DNA of 64,000 nucleotides. It comes from Sepiola atlantica (lineage: Eukaryota > Mollusca > Cephalopoda > Sepiida > Sepiolidae). This document shows positions 9,999 through 23,749 of the stretch, one piece after another; position 1 is the first letter of the stretch; every line of letters starts with the position of its first letter. A program made the position numbers and the translations under genes. A model generated the notes under the pieces. It saw only the letters and a program-made list of their open reading frames with translations, was not told the DNA's origin and ran no database searches. The stretch is taken from positions 310,001 to 374,000 of the forward strand of contig CAUVYP010001208.1 of NCBI GenBank assembly GCA_963556195.1, given 5' to 3'.

Positions 9999-12414
9999 TT
10001 AGCGCGTTTTAAAGTTGATATCGCTTTTGTTTATAACTTCCACATTTATTCGAATTGTGCAACGAAACTTTGCACAGATTAGCGGAGTCACATTTTCTAC
10101 TGAAGTACCAAGTTTCAGAAGTGAAGCACTTGTACTGCCGGAGATATGTCGATACAAACTGAATACGCAAAACATCAACAAAATATAGCGCGTTTTAAAG
10201 TTGATATCGCTTTTGTTTATAACTTCCACATTTATTCGAATTGTGCAACGAAACTTTGCAGACAGTCGCGGAGACACATGTTCTACTGAAGTACCAAGTT
10301 TCAGAAGTGCAGCTCTTGTACTGCCGGAGATATGTCGATACAAACTGAATACGCAAAACATCAACAAAATTTAGCGCGTTTTAAAGTTGATATCGCTTTT
10401 GGTTAGGACTTCCACATTTATTCGAATTGTGCAACGAAACTTTGCACAGATTAGCGGAGTCACATGTTCTACTGAAGTACCAAGTTTCAGAAGTGCAGCT
10501 CTTGTACTGCCGGAGATATGTCGATACAAACTGAATACGCAAAACATCGACAAAATTTAGCGCGTTTTAAAGTTGATATCGCTTTTGTTTATAACTTCCA
10601 CATTTATTCGAATTGTGCAACGAAACTTTGCACAGATTAGCGGAGTCACATTTTCTACTGAAGTACCAAGTTTCAGAAGTGCAGCTCTTGTACTGCCGGA
10701 GATATGTCGATACAAACTGAATACGCAAAACATCAACAAAATTTAGCGCGTTTGAAAGTTGATATCGCTTTTGTTTATAACTTCCACATTTATTCGAATT
10801 GTGCAACGAAACTTTGCAGAAAGTCGCGGAGACACATGTTCTACTGAAGTACCAAGTTTCAGAAGTGCAGCTCTTGTACTGCCGGAGATATGTCGATACA
10901 AACTGAATACGACAACATCAACAAAATTTAGCGCGTTTTAAAGTTGATATCGCTTTTGTTTATAACTTCCACATTTATTCGAATTGTGCAACGAAACTTT
11001 GCAGACAGTCGCGGAGGCACATTTTCTACTGAAGTACCAAGTTTCAGAAGTGCAGCTCTTGTACTGCCGGAGATATGTCGATACAAACTGAATACGCAAA
11101 ACATCAACAAAATGTAGCGCGTTTTAAAGTTGATATCGCTTTTGTTTATAACTTCCACATTTATTCGAATTGTGCAACGAAACTTTGCACAGATTAGCGG
11201 AGTCACATGTTCTACTGAAGTACCAAGTTTCAGAAGTGCAGCTCTTGTACTGCCGGAGATATGTCGATACAAACTGAATACGACAACATCAACAAAATTT
11301 AGCGCGTTTTAAAGTTGATATCGCTTTTGTTTATAACTTCCACATTTATTCGAATTGTGCAACGAAACTTTGCAGACAGTCGCGGAGGCACATTTTCTAC
11401 TGAAGTACCAAGTTTAAGAAGTGCAGCTCTTGTACTGCCGGAGATATGTCGATACAAACTGAATACGCAAAACATCAACAAAATTTAGCGCGTTTTAAAG
11501 TTGATATCGCTTTTGTTTATAACTTCCACATTTATTCGAATTGTGCAACGAAACTTTGCACAGATTAGCGGAGTCACATGTTCTACTGAAGTACCAAGTT
11601 TCAGAAGTGCAGCTCTTGTACTGCCGGAGATATGTCGATACAAACTGAATACGCAAACTATCAACAAAATTTAGTGCGATTTAAAGTTGATATCGCTTTT
11701 GTTTATAACTTCACCATTCTTTAGAATTGTGCAACGAAACTTTGCAGAGATAAGCGGAGTCACATGCTCTACTGAAGTACCAAGTTTCAGAAGTGCAGCT
11801 CTTTTACTGCCGGAGATATGTCGATACAAACTGAATACGCAAAACATCGACAAAATTTAGCGCGTTTTAAAGTTGATATCGCTTTTGTTTATAACTTCCA
11901 CATTTATTCGAATTGTGCAACGAAACTTTGCACAGATTAGCGGAGTCACATTTTCTACTGAAGTACTAAGTTTCAGAAGTGCAGCTCTTGTACTGCCGGA
12001 GATATGTCGATACAAACTGAATACGCAAAACATCGACAAAATGTAGCGCGTTTTAAAGTTGATATCGCTTTTGTTTATAACTTCCACATTTATTCGAATT
12101 GTGCAACGAAACTTTGCACAGATTAGCGGAGTCACATTTTCTACTGAAGTACCAAGTTTCAGAAGTGCAGCTCTTGTACTGCCGGAGATATGTCGATACA
12201 AACTGAATACGCAAAACATCAACAAAATTTAGCGCGTTTTAAAGTTGATATCGCTTTTGTTTATAACTTCCACATTTATTCGAATTGTGCAACGAAACTT
12301 TGCAGACAGTCGCGGATAGGCCTTATCTACTGAAGTACCAAGTTTCAGAAGTGCAGCTCTTGTACTGCCGGAGATATGTCGGTACAAACTGAATACGCAA
12401 AACATCAACAAAAT
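9999..12414 (+). repeat. 13-unit, 2416-bp block, copy 1
   Basis: Unit order is Bs C A B C' D A' D A F B* B E, with length 2416 bp from eleven 186-bp and two 185-bp units. The same type order and length occur at 21334 and 26166. This copy lacks the TTAACC boundary before E and has two private GTAG boundaries, so it appears the most diverged of the three. Confidence 0.85.
11671..11856 (+). repeat. Type F monomer (exemplar, 186 bp)
   Basis: Type F is the most distinct over its length: it begins tttagtgcgattt, has caccattctttagaatt in place of the ATTCGAAT region, and has the core agagataagcgg with cacatgct and usually cttttactg. It therefore lacks the 8-bp ATTCGAAT palindrome. I count 22 pure F units: 147, 1449, 2936, 9069, 11671, 15017, 18175, 20032, 23006, 23750, 25422, 27838, 30811, 31926, 32670, 34342, 35828, 37685, 39171, 39915, 56452 and 63514. 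Three recombinants contain part of F. It is usually followed by B or B*. Confidence 0.93.
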
Positions 12415-15400
12415 TTAGCGCGTTTTAAAGTTGATATCGCTTTTGTTTATAACTTCCACATTTATTCGAATTGTGCAACGAAACTTTGCACAGATTAGCG
12501 GAGTCACATGTTCTACTGAAGTACCAAGTTTCAGAAGTGCAGCTCTTGTACTGCCGGAGATATGTCGATACAAACTGAATACGCAAAACATCAACAAAAT
12601 TTAGCGCGTTTTAAAGTTGATATCGCTTTTGTTTATAACTTCCACATTTATTCGAATTGTGCAACGAAACTTTGCACAGATTAGCGGAGTCACATTTTCT
12701 ACTGAAGTACCAAGTTTCAGAAGTGCAGCTCTTGTACTGCCGGAGATATGTCGATACAAACTGAATACGCAAAACATCAACAAAATTTAGCGCGTTTTAA
12801 AGTTGATATCGCTTTTGTTTATAACTTCCACATTTATTCGAATTGTGCAACGAAACTTTGCAGACAGTCGCGGATAGGCCTTTTCTACTGAAGTACCAAG
12901 TTTCAGAAGTGCAGCTCTTGTACTGCCGGAGATATGTCGATACAAACTGAATACGCAAAACCTCGACAAAATTTAGCGCGTTTTAAAGTTGATATCGCTT
13001 TTGTTTATAACTTCCACATTTATTCGAATTGTGCAACGAAACTTTGCACAGATTAGCGGAGTCACATTTTCTACTGAAGTACCAAGTTTCAGAAGTGAAG
13101 CACTTGTACTGCCGGAGATATGTCGATACAAACTGAATACGCAAAACATCAACAAAATATAGCGCGTTTTAAAGTTGATATCGCTTTTGTTTATAACTTC
13201 CACATTTATTCGAATTGTGCAACGAAACTTTGCAGACAGTCGCGGAGGCACATTTTCTACTGAAGTACCAAGTTTCAGAAGTGCAGCTCTTGTACTGCCG
13301 GAGATATGTCGATACAAACTGAATACGCAAAACATCAACAAAATTTAGCGCGTTTTAAAGTTGATATCGCTTTTGTTTATAACTTCCACATTTATTCGAA
13401 TTGTGCAACGAAACTTTGCACAGATTAGCGGAGTCACATGTTCTACTGAAGTACCAAGTTTCAGAAGTGCAGCTCTTGTACTGCCGGAGATATGTCGATA
13501 CAAACTGAATACGCAAAACATCGACAAAATTTAGCGCGTTTTAAAGTTGATATCGCTTTTGTTTATAACTTCCACATTTATTCGAATTGTGCAACGAAAC
13601 TTTGCGCAGATTAGCGGAGTCACATTTTCTACTGAAGTACCAAGTTTCAGAAGTGCAGCTCTTGTACTGCCGGAGATATGTCGATACAAACTGAATACGC
13701 AAAACATCAACAAAATTTAGCGCGTTTGAAAGTTGATATCGCTTTTGTTTATAACTTCCACATTTATTCGAATTGTGCAACGAAACTTTGCAGACAGTCG
13801 CGGAGACACATGTTCTACTGAAGTACCAAGTTTCAGAAGTGCAGCTCTTGTACTGCCGGAGATATGTCGATACAAACTGAATACGACAACATCAACAAAA
13901 TTTAGCGCGTTTTAAAGTTGATATCGCTTTTGTTTATAACTTCCACATTTATTCGAATTGTGCAACGAAACTTTGCACAGATTATCGGAGTCACATTTTC
14001 TACTGAAGTACCAAGTTTCAGAAGTGCAGCTCTTGTACTGCCGGAGATATGTCGATACAAACTGAATACGCAAAACATCAACAAAATTTAGCGCGTTTTA
14101 AAGTTGATATCGCTTTTGTTTATAACTTCCACATTTATTCGAATTGTGCAACGAAACTTTGCACAGATTAGCGGAGTCACATGTTCTACTGAAGTACAAA
14201 GTTTCAGAAGTGCAGCTCTTGTACTGCCGGAGATATGTCGATACAAACTGAATACGCAAAACATCGACAAAATTTAGCGCGTTTTAAAGTTGATATCGCT
14301 TTTGTTTATAACTTCCACATTTATTCGAATTGTGCAACGAAACTTTGCACAGATTAGCGGAGTCACATTTTCTACTGAAGTACCAAGTTTCAGAAGTGCA
14401 GCTCTTGTACTGCCGGAGATATGTCGATACAAACTGAATACGCAAAACATCAACAAAATTTAGCGCGTTTGAAAGTTGATATCGCTTTTGTTTATAACTT
14501 CCACATTTATTCGAATTGTGCAACGAAACTTTGCAGACAGTCGCGGAGACACATGTTCTACTGAAGTACCAAGTTTCAGAAGTGCAGCTCTTGTACTGCC
14601 GGAGATATGTCGATACAAACTGAATACGACAACATCAACAAAATTTAGCGCGTTTTAAAGTTGATATCGCTTTTGTTTATAACTTCCACATTTATTCGAA
14701 TTGTGCAACGAAACTTTGCAGACAGTCGCGGAGGCACATTTTCTACTGAAGTACCAAGTTTCAGAAGTGCAGCTCTTGTACTGCCGGAGATATGTCGATA
14801 CAAACTTAATACGCAAAACATCGACAAAATTTAGCGCGTTTTAAAGTTGATATCGCTTTTGTTTATAACTTCCACATTTATTCGAATTGTGCAACGAAAC
14901 TTTGCACAGATTAGCGGAGTCACATGTTCTACTGAAGTACCAAGTTTCAGAAGTGCAGCTCTTGTACTGCCGGAGATATGTCGATACAAACTGAATACGC
15001 AAACTATCAACAAAATTTAGTGCGATTTAAAGTTGATATCGCTTTTGTTTATAACTTCACCATTCTTTAGAATTGTGCAACGAAACTTTGCAGAGATAAG
15101 CGGAGTCACATGCTCTACTAGAGTACCAAGTTTCAGAAGTGCAGCTCTTTTACTGCCGGAGATATGTCGATACAAACTGAATACGCAAAACATCGACAAA
15201 ATTTAGCGCGTTTTAAAGTTGATATCGCTTTTGTTTATAACTTCCACATTTATTCGAATTGTGCAACGAAACTTTGCACAGATTAGCGGAGTCACATTTT
15301 CTACTGAAGTACTAAGTTTCAGAAGTGCAGCTCTTGTACTGCCGGAGATATGTCGATACAAACTGAATACGCAAAACATCGACAAAATTTAGCGCGTTTT

Positions 15401-17432
15401 AAAGTTGATATCGCTTTTGTTTATAACTTCCACATTTATTCGAATTGTGCAACGAAACTTTGCACAGATTAGCGGAGTCACATTTTCTACTGAAGTACCA
15501 AGTTTCAGAAGTGCAGCTCTTGTACTGCCGGAGATATGTCGATACAAACTGAATACGCAAAACATCAACAAAATTTAGCGCGTTTTAAAGTTGATATCGC
15601 TTTTGTTTATAACTTCCACATTTATTCGAATTGTGCAACGAAACTTTGCACAGATTAGCGGAGTCACATTTTCTACTGAAGTACCAAGTTTCAGAAGTGC
15701 AGCTCTTGTACTGCCGGAGATATGTCGATACAAACTGAATACGCAAAACATCAACAAAATTTAGCGCGTTTGAAAGTTGATATCGCTTTTGTTTACAACT
15801 TCCACATTTATTCGAATTGTGCAACGAAACTTTGCAGACAGTCGCGGAGACACATGTTCTACTGAAGTACCAAGTTTCAGAAGTGCAGCTCTTGTACTGC
15901 CGGAGATATGTCGATACAAACTGAATACGACAACATCAACAAAATTTAGCGCGTTTTAAAGTTGATATCGCTTTTGTTTATAACTTCCACATTTATTCGA
16001 ATTGTGCAACGAAACTTTGCAGACAGTCCCGGAGGCACATTTTCTACTGAAGTACCAAGTATCAGAAGTGCAGCTCTTGTACTGCCGGAGATATGTCGAT
16101 ACAAACTGAATACGCAAAACATCAACAAAATTTAGCGCGTTTTAAAGTTGATATCGCTTTTGTTTATAACTTCCACATTTATTCGAATTGTGCAACGAAA
16201 CTTTGCAGACAGTCGCGGATAGGCCTAATCTACTGAAGTACCAAGTTTCAGAAGTGCAGCTCTTGTACTGCCGGAGATATGTCGATACAAACTGAATACG
16301 CAAAACCTCGACAAAATTTAGCGCGTTTTAAAGTTGATATCGCTTTTGTTTATAACTTCCACATTTATTCGAATTGTGCAACGAAACTTTGCACAGATTA
16401 GCGGAGTCACATTTTCTACTGAAGTACCAAGTTTCAGAAGTGAAGCACTTGTACTGCCGGAGATATGTCGATACAAACTAAATACGCAAAACATCAACAA
16501 AATATAGCGCGTTTTAAAGTTGATATCGCTTTTGTTTATAACTTCCACATTTATTCGAATTGTGCAACGAAACTTTGCAGACAGTCGCGGAGACACATGT
16601 TCTACTGAAGTACCAAGTTTCAGAAGTGCAGCTCTTGTACTGCCGGAGATATGTCGATACAAACTGAATACGCAAAAAATCAACAAAATTTAGCGCGTTT
16701 TAAAGTTGATATCGCTTTTGTTTATAACTTCCACATTTATTCGAATTGTGCAACGAAACTTTGCACAGATTAGCGGAGTCACATGTTCTACTGAAGTACC
16801 AAGTTTCAGAAGTGCAGCTCTTGTACTGCCGGAGATATGTCGATACAAACTGAATACGCAAAACATCGACAAAATTTAGCGCGTTTTAAAGTTGATATCG
16901 CTTTTGTTTATAACTTCCACATTTATTCGAATTGTGCAACGAAACTTTGCACAGATTAGCGGAGTCACATGTTCTACTGAAGTACCAAGTTTCAGAAGTG
17001 CAGCTCTTGTACTGCCGGAGATATGTCGATACAAACTGAATACGCAAAACATCAACAAAATTTAGCGCGTTTGAAAGTTGATATCGCTTTTGTTTATAAC
17101 TTCCACATTTATTCGAATTGTGCAACGAAACTTTGCAGACAGTCGCGGAGACACATGTTCTACTGAAGTACCAAGTTTAAGAAGTGCAGCTCTTGTACTG
17201 CCGGAGATATGTCGATACAAACTGAATACGACAACATCAACAAAATTTAGCGCGTTTTAAAGTTGATATCGCTTTTGTTTATAACTTCCACATTTATTCG
17301 AATTGTGCAACGAAACTTTGCAGACAGTCGCGGAGGCACATTTTCTACTGAAGTACCAAGTTTCAGAAGTGCAGCTCTTGTACTGCCGGAGATATGTCGA
17401 TACAAACTGAATACGCAAAACATCAACAAAAT
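12415..17432 (+). repeat. Array segment 4: 27 units, no clear adjacent HOR
   Basis: Unit order: A B E Bs D A B C' B A B C' D A F B* B B C' D E Bs C A A C' D. The motif E Bs followed by a boundary altered to ATAG (near 13159 and 16504) links this segment to 9813-10184, although neighbouring units differ. The A unit at 16876 occupies a slot that elsewhere is B: it follows an A ending in atcgac and precedes C' with gtttgaaag. It is probably a B core converted to A. The E unit at 16132 has gcctaatct for gccttatct. Confidence 0.88.
13717..13901 (+). repeat. Type C-prime monomer (exemplar, 185 bp)
   Basis: This is a C-core unit with gaatacgacaac replacing gaatacgcaaaac, a net loss of 1 bp. Together with the A-prime form and one F/A-prime recombinant it accounts for the 56 units of 185 bp. 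C-prime is usually followed by D, C or F, and spacing between successive C-prime units varies (for example 4, 6, 7, 8, 10, 11 or 16 units). It often behaves as the terminal unit of an HOR. Confidence 0.92.
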
Positions 17433-20400
17433 TTAGCGCGTTTTAAAGTTGATATCGCTTTTGTTTATAACTTCCACATTTATTCGAATTGTGCAACGAA
17501 ACTTTGCACAGATTAGCGGAGTCACATGTTCTACTGAAGTACCAAGTTTCAGAAGTGCAGCTCTTGTACTGCCGGAGATATTTCGATACAAACTGAATAC
17601 GCAAAACATCGACAAAATTTAGCGCGTTTTAAAGTTGATATCGCTTTTGTTTATAACTTCCACATTTATTCGAATTGTGCCACGAAACTTTGCACAGATT
17701 AGCGGAGTCACATTTTCTACTGAAGTACCAAGTTTCAGAAGTGCAGCTCTTGTACTGCCGGAGATATGTCGATACAAACTGAATACGCAAAACATCAACA
17801 AAATTTAGCGCGTTTGAAAGTTGATATCGCTTTTGTTTATAACTTCCACATTTATTCGAATTGTGCAACGAAACTTTGCAGACAGTCGCGGAGACACATG
17901 TTCTACTGAAGTACCAAGTTTCAGAAGTGCAGCTCTTGTACTGCCGGAGATATGTCGATACAAACTGAATACGGCAACATCAACAAAATTTAGCGCGTTT
18001 TAAAGTTGATATCGCTTTTGTTTATAACTTCCACATTTATTCGAATTGTGCAACGAAACTTTGCAGACAGTCGCGGAGACACATGTTCTACTGAAGTACC
18101 AAGTTTCAGAAGTGCAGCTCTTGTACTGCCGGAGATATGTCGATACAAACTGAATACGACAACATCAACAAAATTTAGTGCGATTTAAAGTTGATATCGC
18201 TTTTGTTTATAACTTCACCATTCTTTAGAATTGTGCAACGAAACTTTGCAGAGATAAGCGGAGTCACATGCTCTACTGAAGTACCAAGTTTCAGAAGTGC
18301 AGCTCTTTTACTGCCGGAGATATGTCGATACAAACTGAATACGCAAAACATCGACAAAATTTAGCGCGTTTTAAAGTTGATATCGCTTTTGTTTATAACT
18401 TCCACATTTATTCGAATTGTGCAACGAATCTTTGCACAGATTAGCGGAGTCACATTTTCTACTGAAGTACCAAGTTTCAGAAGTGCAGCTCTTGTACTGC
18501 CGGAGATATGTCGATACAAACTGAATACGCAAAACATCGACAAAATTTAGCGCGTTTTAAAGTTGATATCGCTTTTGTTTATAACTTCCACATTTATTCG
18601 AATTGTGCAACGAAACTTTGCACAGATTAGCGGAGTCACATTTTCTACTGAAGTACCAAGTTTCAGAAGTGCAGCTCTTGTACTGCCGGAGATATGTCGA
18701 TACAAACTGAATACGCAAAACATCAACAAAATTTAGCGCGTTTGAAAGTTGATATCGCTTTTGTTTACAACTTCCACATTTATTCGAATTGTGCAACGAA
18801 ACTTTGCAGACAGTCGCGGAGACACATGTTCTACTGAAGTACCAAGTTTCAGAAGTGCAGCTCTTGTACTGCCGGAGATATGTCGATACAAACTGAATAC
18901 GACAACATCAACAAAATTTAGCGCGTTTTAAAGTTGATATCGCTTTTGTTTATAACTTCCACATTTATTCGAATTGTGCAACGAAACTTTGCAGACAGTC
19001 GCGGAGGCACATTTTCTACTGAAGTACCAAGTTTCAGAAGTGCAGCTCTTGTACTGCCGGAGATATGTCGATACAAACTGAATACGCAAAACATCAACAA
19101 AATTTAGCGCGTTTTAAAGTTGATATCGCTTTTGTTTATAACTTCCACATTTATTCGAATTGTGCAACGAAACTTTGCAGACAGTCGCGGATAGGCCTTA
19201 TCTACTGAAGTACCAAGTTTCAGAAGTGCAGCTCTTGTACTGCCGGAGATATGTCGATACAAACTGAATACGCAAAACATCAACAAAATTTAGCGCGTTT
19301 TAAAGTTGATATCGCTTTTGTTTATAACTTCCACATTTATTCGAATTGTGCAACGAAACTTTGCACAGATTAGCGGAGTCACATGTTCTACTGAAGTACC
19401 AAGTTTCAGAAGTGCAGCTCTTGTACTGCCGGAGATATTTCGATACAAACTGAATACGCAAAACATCGACAAAATTTAGCGCGTTTTAAAGTTGATATCG
19501 CTTTTGTTTATAACTTCCACATTTATTCGAATTGTGCCACGAAACTTTGCACAGATTAGCGGAGTCACATTTTCTACTGAAGTACCAAGTTTCAGAAGTG
19601 CAGCTCTTGTACTACCGGAGATATGTCGATACAAACTGAATACGCAAAACATCAACAAAATTTAGCGCGTTTGAAAGTTGATATCGCTTTTGTTTATAAC
19701 TTCCACATTTATTCGAATTGTGCAACGAAACTTTGCAGACAGTCGCGGAGACACATGTTCTACTGAAGTACCAAGTTTCAGAAGTGCAGCTCTTGTACTG
19801 CCGGAGATATGTCGATACAAACTGAATACGACAACATCAACAAAATTTAGCGCGTTTTAAAGTTGATATCGCTTTTGTTTATAACTTCCACATTTATTCG
19901 AATTGTGCAACGAAACTTTGCAGACAGTCGCGGAGACACATGTTCTACTGAAGTACCAAGTTTCAGAAGTGCAGCTCTTGTACTGCCGGAGATATGTCGA
20001 TACAAACTGAATACGACAACATCAACAAAATTTAGTGCGATTTAAAGTTGATATCGCTTTTGTTTATAACTTCACCATTCTTTAGAATTGTGCAACGAAA
20101 CTTTGCAGAGATAAGCGGAGTCACATGCTCTACTGAAGTACCAAGTTTCAGAAGTGCAGCTCTTTTACTGCCGGAGATATGTCGATACAAACTGAATACG
20201 CAAAACATCGACAAAATTTAGCGCGTTTTAAAGTTGATATCGCTTTTGTTTATAACTTCCACATTTATTCGAATTGTGCAACGAAACTTTGCACAGATTA
20301 GCGGAGTCACATTTTCTACTGAAGTACCAAGTTTCAGAAGTGCAGCTCTTGTACTGCCGGAGATATGTCGATACAAACTGAATACGCAAAACATCGACAA

Positions 20401-20775
20401 AATTTAGCGCGTTTTAAAGTTGATATCGCTTTTGTTTATAACTTCCACATTTATTCGAATTGTGCAACGAAACTTTGCACAGATTAGCGGAGTCACATTT
20501 TCTACTGAAGTACCAAGTTTCAGAAGTGCAGCTCTTGTACTGCCGGAGATATGTCGATACAAACTGAATACCCAAAACATCAACAAAATTTAGCGCGTTT
20601 GAAAGTTGATATCGCTTTTGTTTACAACTTCCACATTTATTCGAATTGTGCAACGAAACTTTGCAGACAGTCGCGGAGACACATGTTCTACTGAAGTACC
20701 AAGTTTCAGAAGTGCAGCTCTTGTACTGCCGGAGATATGTCGATACAAACTGAATACGCAAAACATCAACAAAAT
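17433..20775 (+). repeat. HOR: 1857-bp, 10-unit block and shortened second copy
   Basis: Copy 1 (17433-19289) is A B C' C' F B B C' D E. Copy 2 (19290-20775) is A B C' C' F B B C, followed directly by E. Shared private changes are gagatatttcg (17433 and 19290 units), gtgccacg (17619 and 19476) and tttacaac (18733 and 20590). The first two pairs are exactly 1857 bp apart. Copy 2 appears to have lost one unit at the C'/D junction: its last C has a C core with the 186-bp right end typical of D. Confidence 0.9.
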
Positions 20776-21333
20776 TTAGCGCGTTTTAAAGTTGATATCG
20801 CTTTTGTTTATAACTTCCACATTTATTCGAATTGTGCAACGAAACTTTGCTAACAGTCGCGGATAGGCCTTATCTACTGAAGTACCAAGTTTCAGAAGTG
20901 CAGCTCTTGTACTGCCGGAGATATGTCGATACAAACTGAATACGCAAAACATCAACAAAATTTAGCGCGTTTTAAAGTTGATATCGCTTTTGTTTATAAC
21001 TTCCACATTTATTCGAATTGTGCAACGAAACTTTGCACAGATTAGCGGAGTCACATTTTCTACTGAAGTACCAAGTTTCAGAAGTGCAGCTCTTGTACTG
21101 CCGGAGATATGTCGATACAAACTGAATACGCAAAACATCAACAAAATTTAGCGCGTTTTAAAGTTGATATCGCTTTTGTTTATAACTTCCACATTTATTC
21201 GAATTGTGCAACGAAACTTTGCAGACAGTCGCGGATAGGCCTTATCTACTGAAGTACCAAGTTTCAGAAGTGCAGCTCTTGTACTGCCGGAGATATGTCG
21301 ATACAAACTGAATACGCAAAACCTCGACAAAAT
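17433..21333 (+). repeat. Array segment 5: 21 units, 10-unit HOR repeated
   Basis: Unit order: A B C' C' F B B C' D E, then A B C' C' F B B C E B E. The two runs share private changes (gatatttcg, gtgccacg, tttacaac) at 1857-bp spacing; see the HOR entry. The second run lacks the D unit and has a 186-bp C in place of C', as though C' and D had been fused by an unequal exchange that removed one unit. Confidence 0.9.
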
Positions 21334-23749
21334 TTAGCGCGTTTTAAAGTTGATATCGCTTTTGTTTATAACTTCCACATTTATTCGAATTGTGCAACGA
21401 AACTTTGCACAGATTAGCGCAGTCACATTTTCTACTGAAGTACCAAGTTTCAGAAGTGCAGCTCTTGTACTGCCGGAGATATGTCGATACAAACTGAATA
21501 CGCAAAACATCAACAAAATATAGCGCGTTTTAAAGTTGATATCGCTTTTGTTTATAACTTCCACATTTATTCGAATTGTGCAACGAAACTTTGCAGACAG
21601 TCGCGGAGACACATGTTCTACTGAAGTACCAAGTTTCAGAAGTGCAGCTCTTGTACTGCCGGAGATATGTCGATACAAACTGAATACGCAAAACATCCAC
21701 AAAATTTAGCGCGTTTTAAAGTTGATATCGCTTTTGTTTATAACTTCCACATTTATTCGAATTGTGCAACGAAACTTTGCACAGATTAGCGGAGTCACAT
21801 GTTCTACTGAAGTACCAAGTTTCAGAAGTGCAGCTCTTGTACTGCCGGAGATATGTCGATACAAACTGAATACGCAAAACATCGACAAAATTTAGCGCGT
21901 TTTAAAGTTGATATCGCTTTTGTTTATAACTTCCACATTTATTCGAATTGTGCAACGAAACTTTGCATAGATTAGCGGAGTCACATTTTCTACTGAAGTA
22001 CCAAGTTTCAGAAGTGCAGCTCTTGTACTGCCGGAGATATGTCGATACAAACTGAATACGCAAAACATCAACAAAATTTAGCGCGTTTGAAAGTTGATAT
22101 CGCTTTTGTTTATAACTTCCACATTTATTCGAATTGTGCAACGAAACTTTGCAGACAGTCGCGGAGACACATGTTCTACTGAAGTACCAAGTTTCAGAAG
22201 TGCAGCTCTTGTACTGCCGGAGATATGTCGATACAAACTGAATACGACAACATCAACAAAATTTAGCGCGTTTTAAAGTTGATATCGCTTTTGTTTATAA
22301 CTTCCACATTTATTCGAATTGTGCAACGAAACTTTGCAGACAGTCGCGGAGGCACATTTTCTACTGAAGTACCAAGTTTCAGAAGTGCAGCTCTTGTACT
22401 GCCGGAGATATGTCGATACAAACTGAATACGCAAAACATCAACAAAATTTAGCGCGTTTTAAAGTTGATATCGCTTTTGTTTATAACTTCCACATTTATT
22501 CGAATTGTGCAACGAAACTTTGCACAGATTAGCGGAGTCACATGTTCTACTGAAGTACCAAGTTTCAGAAGTGCAGCTCTTGTACTGCCGGAGATATGTC
22601 GATACAAACTGAATACGACAACATCAACAAAATTTAGCGCGTTTTAAAGTTGATATCGCTTTTGTTTATAACTTCCACATTTATTCGAATTGTGCAACGA
22701 AACTTTGCAGACAGTCGCGGAGGCACATTTTCTACTGAAGTACCAAGTTTCAGAAGTGCAGCTCTTGTACTGCCGGAGATATGTCGATACAAACTGAATA
22801 CGCAAAACATCGACAAAATTTAGCGCGTTTTAAAGTTGATATCGCTTTTGTTTATAACTTCCACATTTATTCGAATTGTGCAACGAAACTTTGCACAGAT
22901 TAGCGGAGTCACATGTTCTACTGAAGTACCAAGTTTCAGAAGTGCAGCTCTTGTACTGCCGGAGATATGTCGATAAAAACTGAATACGCAAACTATCAAC
23001 AAAATTTAGTGCGATTTAAAGTTGATATCGCTTTTGTTTATAACTTCACAATTCTTTAGAATTGTGCAACGAAACTTTGCAGAGATAAGCGGAGTCACAT
23101 GCTCTACTGAAGTACCAAGTTTCAGAAGTGCAGCTCTTTTACTGCCGGAGATATGTCGATACAAACTGAATACGCAAAACATCGACAAAATTTAGCGCGT
23201 TTTAAAGTTGATATCGCTTTTGTTTATAACTTCCACATTTATTCGAATTGTGCAACGAAACTTTGCACAGATTAGCGGAGTCACATTTTCTACTGAAGTA
23301 CTAAGTTTCAGAAGTGCAGCTCTTGTACTGCCGGAGATATGTCGATACAAACTGAATACGCAAAACATCGACAAAATTTAGCGCGTTTTAAAGTTGATAT
23401 CGCTTTTGTTTATAACTTCCACATTTATTCGAATTGTGCAACGAAACTTTGCACAGATTAGCGGAGTCACATTTTCTACTGAAGTACCAAGTTTCAGAAG
23501 TGCAGCTCTTGTACTGCCGGAGATATGTCGATACAAACTGAATACGCAAAACATCAACAAAATTAACCGCGTTTTAAAGTTGATATCGCTTTTGTTTATA
23601 ACTTCCACATTTATTCGAATTGTGCAACGAAACTTTGCAGACAGTCGCGGATAGGCCTTATCTACTGAAGTACCAAGTTTCAGAAGTGCAGCTCTTGTAC
23701 TGCCGGAGATATGTCGATACAAACTGAATACGCAAACTATCAACAAAAT
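21334..23749 (+). repeat. 13-unit, 2416-bp block, copy 2
   Basis: It has the same unit order as copy 1, but the first B is not Bs. The boundary before the C unit is ATAG, as in copy 1, and the boundary before the final E is TTAACC, as in copy 3. It therefore shares markers with each of the other copies. Confidence 0.85.

Larger units (their letters stand above)
8141..12414 (+). repeat. Array segment 3: 23 units ending with the first 13-unit block
   Basis: Unit order: A' D A B C' F B D B E, then Bs C A B C' D A' D A F B* B E. The second part (9999-12414) is the first copy of a 2416-bp block also found at 21334 and 26166. In the A unit at 10371 the usual tttgtttataac is changed to tttggttaggac, a cluster of substitutions seen only here. 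The TTAG at the unit boundary is altered to ATAG at 10185 and GTAG at 11114 and 12043. Confidence 0.9.
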
